Assembly (NCBI GenBank): GCA_947483545.1
Contig: CANKNP010000311.1
Location: 1-6,120 of the forward strand
Length of the DNA stretch: 6,120 nt
Source of the DNA: Deltaproteobacteria bacterium
Lineage (GTDB): Bacteria > Myxococcota > UBA796 > SXON01
Direction of reading: 5' to 3'
In this document: positions 1 through 4,387 of the stretch, piece by piece
Layout: each line of letters starts with the position of its first letter
Numbering within the stretch: the stretch's first letter is position 1
The notes under the pieces: model-generated
Seen by the model: the letters and a program-made list of their open reading frames with translations, nothing else
Database searches by the model: none
What the model was told of the DNA's origin: nothing
Translations under genes and position numbers: made by a program

Positions 1-747
1 CACCTCTTCGCCCGCCTCCGCGCGGGCCCGCAGCACCCAGGCCTGCGCCCGCTGCGCCGGCCCCGCCCGCGCCGCAGCCTTCCACCCCGCCGCCGCGCCC
101 AGCAGGTGCGGCAAGGCGTCGGCGGCGCTCCCCCCGCCAAGCGTCGCCACCAACAGGGCCAGCTCCCCGCGCTCCGCCATCGCCGCCGCTGCCGGGCCCG
201 CGGCCCGCTCCATGCCGAACAGTGCCGTTGCCACCGCGGCGAATCCCTGGTCTGCGCGCTCCAACAGGCCGTCCAGACGATCCAACTGCGCCTGACGGAA
301 CACCCGGGCGATCCCCGCAGCCGGCAGATTCAGCGCGTCCAACGCCTCCAGATCCGCGCGGGCTTCGTCCACCCGGCCGAGCGCGATCGAGAGGCCAAGC
401 CGGGTGTCGAGCAGCAGGGCTTGACCAGCCGGCTCCCCGCCTTCGACCCCCGCCACCAGATCCATCGCGACATCGGCCTGCCCCGCGTCCAGCATCACGG
501 CCGCCAAGAGTGCTGTGTCCATCGCGCCGCGACGACCCGCGTCCCAAGCCAGCTTCAGGGCCTTGGCCGCACGGGCGGGCTGGTCCTCGCGGCGCCACGC
601 ATCCCCCGCGCGAGATGCCGCATCCCGGGCCCTCACCAGGTCCTTCTTGGCCCACGCCGCCTCGGCGATCGCCATCCACGCACCGCCGGCCGCGGCCCAT
701 GCACGGTCGCCTTCGAGCCGCTCGGCCTCTCTCCACGCGCGGCCCAT
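1..747 (-). CDS. TPR-like alpha-helical protein, N-terminal part (3' end beyond window)
   Basis: The frame is open from an ATG at 747-745 to the window edge: 249 codons without a stop, so the C-terminus is missing. The product is rich in Ala, Leu, Arg, Glu and Asp. It reads as successive amphipathic helices with small residues at TPR-like spacing, for example AAGGAWMAIAEAAWAKKD (residues 19-36), then ARDAASRAGDAWRR, ARAAKALKLAWDAGRRG and GLSIALGRVDEARADLEALD. No signal peptide or membrane segment is seen at the start, so this part is probably cytoplasmic. The start overlaps the stop of the upstream lipoprotein gene as ATGA. A GGAG Shine-Dalgarno lies 8 nt before the ATG inside that gene, so the two are very likely cotranscribed and translationally coupled. 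TPR-like solenoids are protein-interaction scaffolds; the missing C-terminus could carry another domain (kinase, CHAT protease or more repeats), which cannot be judged here. No specific family is recognised. Confidence 0.75.
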   Translation of the reverse strand, partial: MGRAWREAERLEGDRAWAAAGGAWMAIAEAAWAKKDLVRARDAASRAGDAWRREDQPARAAKALKLAWDAGRRGAMDTALLAAVMLDAGQADVAMDLVAGVEGGEPAGQALLLDTRLGLSIALGRVDEARADLEALDALNLPAAGIARVFRQAQLDRLDGLLERADQGFAAVATALFGMERAAGPAAAAMAERGELALLVATLGGGSAADALPHLLGAAAGWKAAARAGPAQRAQAWVLRARAEAGEEV

Positions 748-3344
748 CAGTCCGGCTCCACATAGCCAAGGATCTTCAGTTGCTCCATCTCCGCGCTGCT
801 CCCTCCTCCGGCCGGCAACGCGGACAGCGCATCCGCTTCCGTCCGGGTGGGCCGCAACATCCAACCTTTGTGCGCCTCGAGCTTCATCCCTGCGACCTCC
901 ATGTCACCCTCCTGAAAGGCGGCTGCGCTCTCGCTGGCCGCGGTAATTGTGCCATCCACGCAAGCCTGGGCGCACCCAAACCAAAGTGTCTGTCCGGCTG
1001 CGCGCGCTGGATGAAACGTCCACCCTGTCGCCGTCGGCCGCAGTTCGCCGACATCCTCTGCCGTCAACCTGGGCTTCTCGCCCCACTCCAAGTTGGCCCG
1101 GGTGGACTCGCCGGCCTCCGGGTCAATCACCCCTGCGTCGACGACGCTTCCGGGGGGAAAGTCCAGGCGGAACATGTCCATTGCCCCGTGCATCTCCAGC
1201 CGCCAGACCGCCGTGAGCGGCCAACCCGTAGACGTCGCCAAGGCCGCCCGCATCGCGGCGATCCGGTCCGAATCCGCCTGGGCGACGAGGTTCTTGTGTT
1301 CGCCAGGATCCGCTTTCAAGTCGTACAGTTCTTCTTCGCCGGTCTCCGTTTGAAGGATGTATTTCCAATCCTCGAAAACCACGGCCCAGCGCTCTTTGTC
1401 GAACATCAGGTGACCAATGGCCAGCGGGCGGGTGTGCAGGGCTGCCGACACGTCCGCCTCTGCCATCGTCGCGCCCGCATCGACGAAAGCCCGCAGAGAA
1501 CGTCCGTCCATCGGGCTCTCCGTCCGCACGCCGACCAGATCCAGGACCGTCGGCACGATGTCGATGAGCCCCGTCGCGGCCGCCACCCGGTGGGGACCGC
1601 CTCCCCAGCCGCCCGGGGGGCGGATCATCAGCACGGCGTGGACGAGCTCGCTGTACAGCGTGTGGTTGTGCTCGTAGCCTTCGTGATCCCAGAACTCCTC
1701 GCCATGATCCGAGTGAACGACGCTCACGCTCTTGCCATGCAGCGCGTCCACCCCCGCGAAAAGGACGGACATTGCGTTGGACAGGTAGGCCACCTCGCCG
1801 TCGTAGCGCCCGCGGATGAGCCGCTTGTCGTCGTCGGTCAGCTTTTTCCGGCGCATGAGCTGAAGGATCTGCCAGCGGTCGAAGATCTCGGGCACCAAAC
1901 GGGAGCGCAGGCCCCCGGTGAACCGGCTGCCGAAGGGCTCGGGCGCGTTGTAGTAGGTGTGCGGGTCCATCAGGTGCAGAAACGTGAAGGTGTCTTCGTC
2001 TTCGTGGAGCTTCAACCAGGCGAGCGCGCGGCTGATCTGGTCCTCGGCCCGGGCCCCGTTCTCGTAGTACCACTCCTCAAAACCGTCGTTGAATCGGAAC
2101 CGCGGCACGAGGTGAACGTTGGCAACGAAGCCCGCCGCGCGAAATCCGGCGGTATCGAGGTGCTCTGCGAGCGTGGGGGAGGCAATGGCGTCGTAGGGGT
2201 AGCGGCCGGTGAGCGCGGTGCGGAAGCTCGGGCGGGTGCGTGGGGCGGGGGCCCAGGCGTCGTCGAAGATCACCGCGGACTGTGCCCAACTGTCCAGCTC
2301 CGGGCTGGTCTTCCGGCCGTCGACGGTGTGGCCGTTCATGGAGAGGGCATCCCAACGCAGGGTGTCGATGCCGATCATCACGACATGGCGCGGGGCGGGG
2401 GCGGGCGCACGGATGGTGGGGGAGCTGAAAAAGACGGCGTCGTAGGTGGGATCGCCGTCGGGTTCGCTCACGAGGGAGACGGTGACCTGCTTTCCAGCCC
2501 AACGGGAGAGGTCGGACGTCGCGTCAGCAAAGCCATCGCCGGGGGCGAGCGCGGCGCGCCAGACGGACTCCCCGTCGATCTCGACGCGCGCCGTGGCGCC
2601 TTCCCCAGCGTGGGTGCCGAGCAGCGGATGCGGGAGGAGCGAGGCGCCGAGATCCAGGCGGCCGCCCACGGGGATGGTGACCGGGAAGGACACCCGACCG
2701 GGGGCGGGGATCAACAGGCCTGGCCGGGTCGTCGGGCCGACAGTATTGCTGGTGCGGACGAACTCGGCGGCGGTCAACCCGGAGGTGGCGAAGACGCGGC
2801 GCTTCAGCGTCTCCGTTAGCTCGTCCACGCGCAGCTCGGGCTTCGTAGACCAGCTCGCGGGGTTCTCCAGCGAGATGAGGCGCACCTCGCTGTCCTGCAC
2901 ATACCAGCCGCCCCGGGTCGGATTCGTGAGGCCGCCGACGAAGGGGATCTCGGCGTCGTCACGGTAGAGCTTGGCGCCCAAAGGCGCGTAGTTTGGCCGA
3001 GGCATGTCGCAGGCGAACGGGAGCGGGTGCGACCAGATCCGCATCCGCCCGAAGGTGTCCCCGGTGTCGTCCCACTTCTCGGTGAGGGACATCGTGCCGT
3101 TGCTCGGGGCCGCGATGTCCTCGGTCACGGCCTCGGGGAGCGCGAAGGTGGCGTCATCGAGGTGGTCCAGGGCGCGCCAGGATCCCGAGCCAGGCTGGTC
3201 CATCGCGACCGTGGGCTTGGGACCGGGCGGGATCGGGGGGGGGGACGGCTCACCCGAACACGCCGCGAGGAGCGTGAAGGTTGTGGCGAGCGGGGCGAGG
3301 GACATCGCCGGGGCGGATATCATCATCCAGAACGGCCTCCACAT
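747..3344 (-). CDS. Sulfatase-like hydrolase/transferase lipoprotein (alkaline phosphatase superfamily)
   Basis: An 865-residue lipoprotein. The ATG at 3344 is preferred: AAAGGA lies 6 nt upstream, and the N-terminus is a lipoprotein signal (Arg3, hydrophobic stretch, lipobox LLAAC with Cys29, then a Ser/Pro-rich linker). The same frame is open upstream to 3470, but that extension is Arg-rich, hides the signal peptide and overlaps the divergent gene. Residues about 45-315 form a beta-rich accessory region, including a jelly-roll-like stretch (about 214-310). The catalytic domain spans about 319-690: VVMIGIDTLRWD (metal-site Asp327), TRPSFRTALTGRYP (370-383), HLMDPHTYY (457-465), HSDHGEEFWDHEG (544-556) and the C-terminal signature ELYDLKADPGEHKNL (672-686). 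The nucleophile position of the C-x-P-S-R motif is Thr370, and the motif Arg is Phe374. It therefore cannot be a formylglycine-dependent sulfatase; phosphatase or phosphotransferase chemistry is possible, and the substrate is unknown. Residues 690-865 are a further, mostly beta-rich region ending in LKILGYVEPD. First gene of an operon with the TPR-like gene. Confidence 0.9.
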   Translation of the reverse strand: MWRPFWMMISAPAMSLAPLATTFTLLAACSGEPSPPPIPPGPKPTVAMDQPGSGSWRALDHLDDATFALPEAVTEDIAAPSNGTMSLTEKWDDTGDTFGRMRIWSHPLPFACDMPRPNYAPLGAKLYRDDAEIPFVGGLTNPTRGGWYVQDSEVRLISLENPASWSTKPELRVDELTETLKRRVFATSGLTAAEFVRTSNTVGPTTRPGLLIPAPGRVSFPVTIPVGGRLDLGASLLPHPLLGTHAGEGATARVEIDGESVWRAALAPGDGFADATSDLSRWAGKQVTVSLVSEPDGDPTYDAVFFSSPTIRAPAPAPRHVVMIGIDTLRWDALSMNGHTVDGRKTSPELDSWAQSAVIFDDAWAPAPRTRPSFRTALTGRYPYDAIASPTLAEHLDTAGFRAAGFVANVHLVPRFRFNDGFEEWYYENGARAEDQISRALAWLKLHEDEDTFTFLHLMDPHTYYNAPEPFGSRFTGGLRSRLVPEIFDRWQILQLMRRKKLTDDDKRLIRGRYDGEVAYLSNAMSVLFAGVDALHGKSVSVVHSDHGEEFWDHEGYEHNHTLYSELVHAVLMIRPPGGWGGGPHRVAAATGLIDIVPTVLDLVGVRTESPMDGRSLRAFVDAGATMAEADVSAALHTRPLAIGHLMFDKERWAVVFEDWKYILQTETGEEELYDLKADPGEHKNLVAQADSDRIAAMRAALATSTGWPLTAVWRLEMHGAMDMFRLDFPPGSVVDAGVIDPEAGESTRANLEWGEKPRLTAEDVGELRPTATGWTFHPARAAGQTLWFGCAQACVDGTITAASESAAAFQEGDMEVAGMKLEAHKGWMLRPTRTEADALSALPAGGGSSAEMEQLKILGYVEPD
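3235..3244. repeat. 10-bp G/C homopolymer in the lipoprotein linker
   Basis: Ten consecutive G on the plus strand are C10 in the coding strand of the sulfatase-like lipoprotein. The tract encodes the end of Ser34 and Pro35-Pro37, five residues after the lipobox Cys29. Gain or loss of one base would shift the frame before all catalytic motifs. Such tracts can serve as phase-variation switches in surface protein genes; here that is only an inference, since Pro-rich linkers in a GC-rich genome produce C runs by chance. Confidence 0.9.
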
Positions 3345-3403
3345 CCGCCGTCCTTTGCGTGTCGCTCCGGGGCGCGGTAGTCGCCCGCGGTCTGGAGCCT
3401 CCC
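3345..3403. promoter_or_regulatory. Divergent intergenic control region
   Basis: The 59 bp between the two divergent start codons must contain the ribosome binding sites of both genes: AAAGGA for the lipoprotein on the minus strand, and TGGAG ending 6 nt before the ATG for the SRPBCC gene on the plus strand. Promoters are probably here or reach into the 5' ends of the two genes. The stretch is very GC-rich, and I see no convincing -35/-10 pair, -24/-12 sigma-54 element or operator palindrome. Confidence 0.35.
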
Positions 3404-4027
3404 ATGCGCCTTCTCGTCGCCGCCCTCCTTCTCGCCGGCGCCGCCCTCGCGGCAGACCCCAACGCGCCACATGATCACCAGGGCATCGTCGCCGCGTACA
3501 AGGGCGCCCCGGCCGCCGTGAGCCTCTCTGCCGAGGACGAATCCAAGCTCGCCTCGGGCCAGATGGTCCAGAAGCAGGCGCAATCGGGCAACGGGGGACA
3601 CGCGGTGGCGTTCATGAACATCAATGCGACGCCGGACAAGGTGTGGTCGAAGATCACCTCCTTCTCCAGCTACCCGAGCTGGGTGGACAATGTGACCAAG
3701 TGCGCCACGTACAAGAAAGAGGGGTCCCTGATCTACGTGGATTTTGCGCTCTCGGTGATGGGCATCGGCGTCGAATATTACATCAAGCACGACTACCAGC
3801 CGAGCCAGGGCTACATGACCTGGACGCTCGACTATTCGCGCCTGTCCGACCTGGACGACTCGGTGGGCTACTGGCGCGTCACCAGCGTTTCGAGCACCGT
3901 CACGCGCGTGGAATATTCCGTGGATATTCGATTCAAGGGTTGGATCCCTGGCTTCGTGCAGGACATGATCAGCTCGAAGGGGCTCACCACGGCGACGTCC
4001 TGGGTAAAGAAGCAGTCGGAGTTGTAA
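3404..4027 (+). CDS. Exported SRPBCC/START-like (polyketide cyclase-type) lipid-binding protein
   Basis: A 207-residue protein. The ATG at 3404 is chosen because GGAG lies 6 nt upstream and the product then starts with a clean Sec signal peptide, MRLLVAALLLAGAALA, with likely cleavage after Ala16 or Ala17. The longer open frame back to 3281 would bury this signal and overlap the divergent gene. Residues about 67-205 look like a START/SRPBCC hydrophobic-pocket fold: AVAFMNINATPDKVWSKI, then FSSYPSWVDNV (a first strand and helix typical of polyketide_cyc/COQ10-like domains), alternating strands to about 178, and a C-terminal helix region WIPGFVQDMISSKGLTTATSW that usually closes the pocket. SRPBCC proteins bind lipids or other hydrophobic ligands; export suggests a periplasmic role, but the ligand is unknown. 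It is divergent from the lipoprotein gene and converges on the repeat-protein gene, with 12 bp between stops. Cys100 is the only cysteine, so no internal disulfide forms. Confidence 0.85.
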   Translation: MRLLVAALLLAGAALAADPNAPHDHQGIVAAYKGAPAAVSLSAEDESKLASGQMVQKQAQSGNGGHAVAFMNINATPDKVWSKITSFSSYPSWVDNVTKCATYKKEGSLIYVDFALSVMGIGVEYYIKHDYQPSQGYMTWTLDYSRLSDLDDSVGYWRVTSVSSTVTRVEYSVDIRFKGWIPGFVQDMISSKGLTTATSWVKKQSEL

Positions 4028-4039
4028 GGGGGGAGCGGC

Positions 4040-4387
4040 TTATGCGCCGTGCACCCTTGCCAACAAGTCGTCCAACCCGGTCGTCGGGTCACGCAGCCGG
4101 TGCTGAAGCAGGGTCATCACCTCGTCGTCGCTGAGCGCCCCGAGCGACAACACGCGGTCGGTGCCGACCAGCAACCCGGTGGCGCGCAGCGCAACCGCGA
4201 GGGCCTGCCCGCGCCCCCGGATGAGCCCTTGCTCACGACCTTGCTCACGACCTTGCTCGAGCCCTTCCTCGCGACCTTCGCTCCTCGCCTGCCTCAACAA
4301 TACGCTCATGCGATGCTCCAATGTTCGTAGTGTAGACCGCCTTACGCCCAGTGCGCGCGCCAGGAGCAACAAATTTTCGAGCTGCTC
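4040..4387 (-). pseudogene. Probable 3' remnant of an Rpn/YhgA-like gene, fused in frame to the repeat protein
   Basis: The last 115 codons of the repeat-protein frame (EQLENLLLLARALG to LLARVHGA) do not resemble the Ig/PKD modules. They predict as helices, with a central GREE-GLEQ-GREQ-GREQ-GLIR stretch, then a hydrophobic helix ALAVALRATGLLVG and a final helical segment SDDEVMTLLQHRL. Proteins of the Rpn/YhgA-like group (PD-(D/E)XK nuclease, 'putative transposase') typically end in such an EGREEGREQG linker plus a short helical domain. The catalytic nuclease part expected before this tail is absent, so it is either a degraded remnant or a captured C-terminal domain. An internal ATG at 4309 would give an 89-residue product, but no good ribosome binding site was identified. 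The family assignment rests on the repeat style and is uncertain. Confidence 0.45.

Noticed and set aside
1..747. CHAT-protease or kinase assignment for the TPR-like protein
   Set aside because: Only the helical N-terminal part is inside the window; no catalytic motif is visible, so a specific function would be a guess.
106..765. Plus-strand open frame at the left edge
   Set aside because: It is antisense to the TPR-like gene, has Arg/His/Gln-rich shadow composition, and starts without a signal or recognisable domain.
1123..2073. Minus-strand open frame of 316 codons in another frame inside the sulfatase-like gene
   Set aside because: It overlaps the catalytic domain in a shifted frame and is Arg-rich without motifs; it is a shadow frame.
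222..2819. Long plus-strand open frame of 865 codons opposite the sulfatase-like gene
   Set aside because: Its product is low-complexity Pro/Arg/Gly-rich sequence with no domain. It lies antisense to a gene with clear catalytic motifs, and long antisense frames are expected at this GC content. Its length matching the lipoprotein is a coincidence.
3281..3403. Upstream extension of the SRPBCC gene to a start at 3281
   Set aside because: It would place 41 residues before a clean Sec signal peptide and overlap the lipoprotein start. The ATG at 3404 has GGAG at proper spacing.
3345..3470. Upstream extension of the sulfatase-like gene to a start at 3470
   Set aside because: It would add 42 mostly Arg/Gly residues before the lipoprotein signal and overlap the divergent gene. 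The ATG at 3344 has a good ribosome binding site and directly exposes the signal peptide.
4229..4276. CRISPR-like short repeat
   Set aside because: The units are only 12 bp, directly adjacent without spacers, and in frame with a coding sequence.
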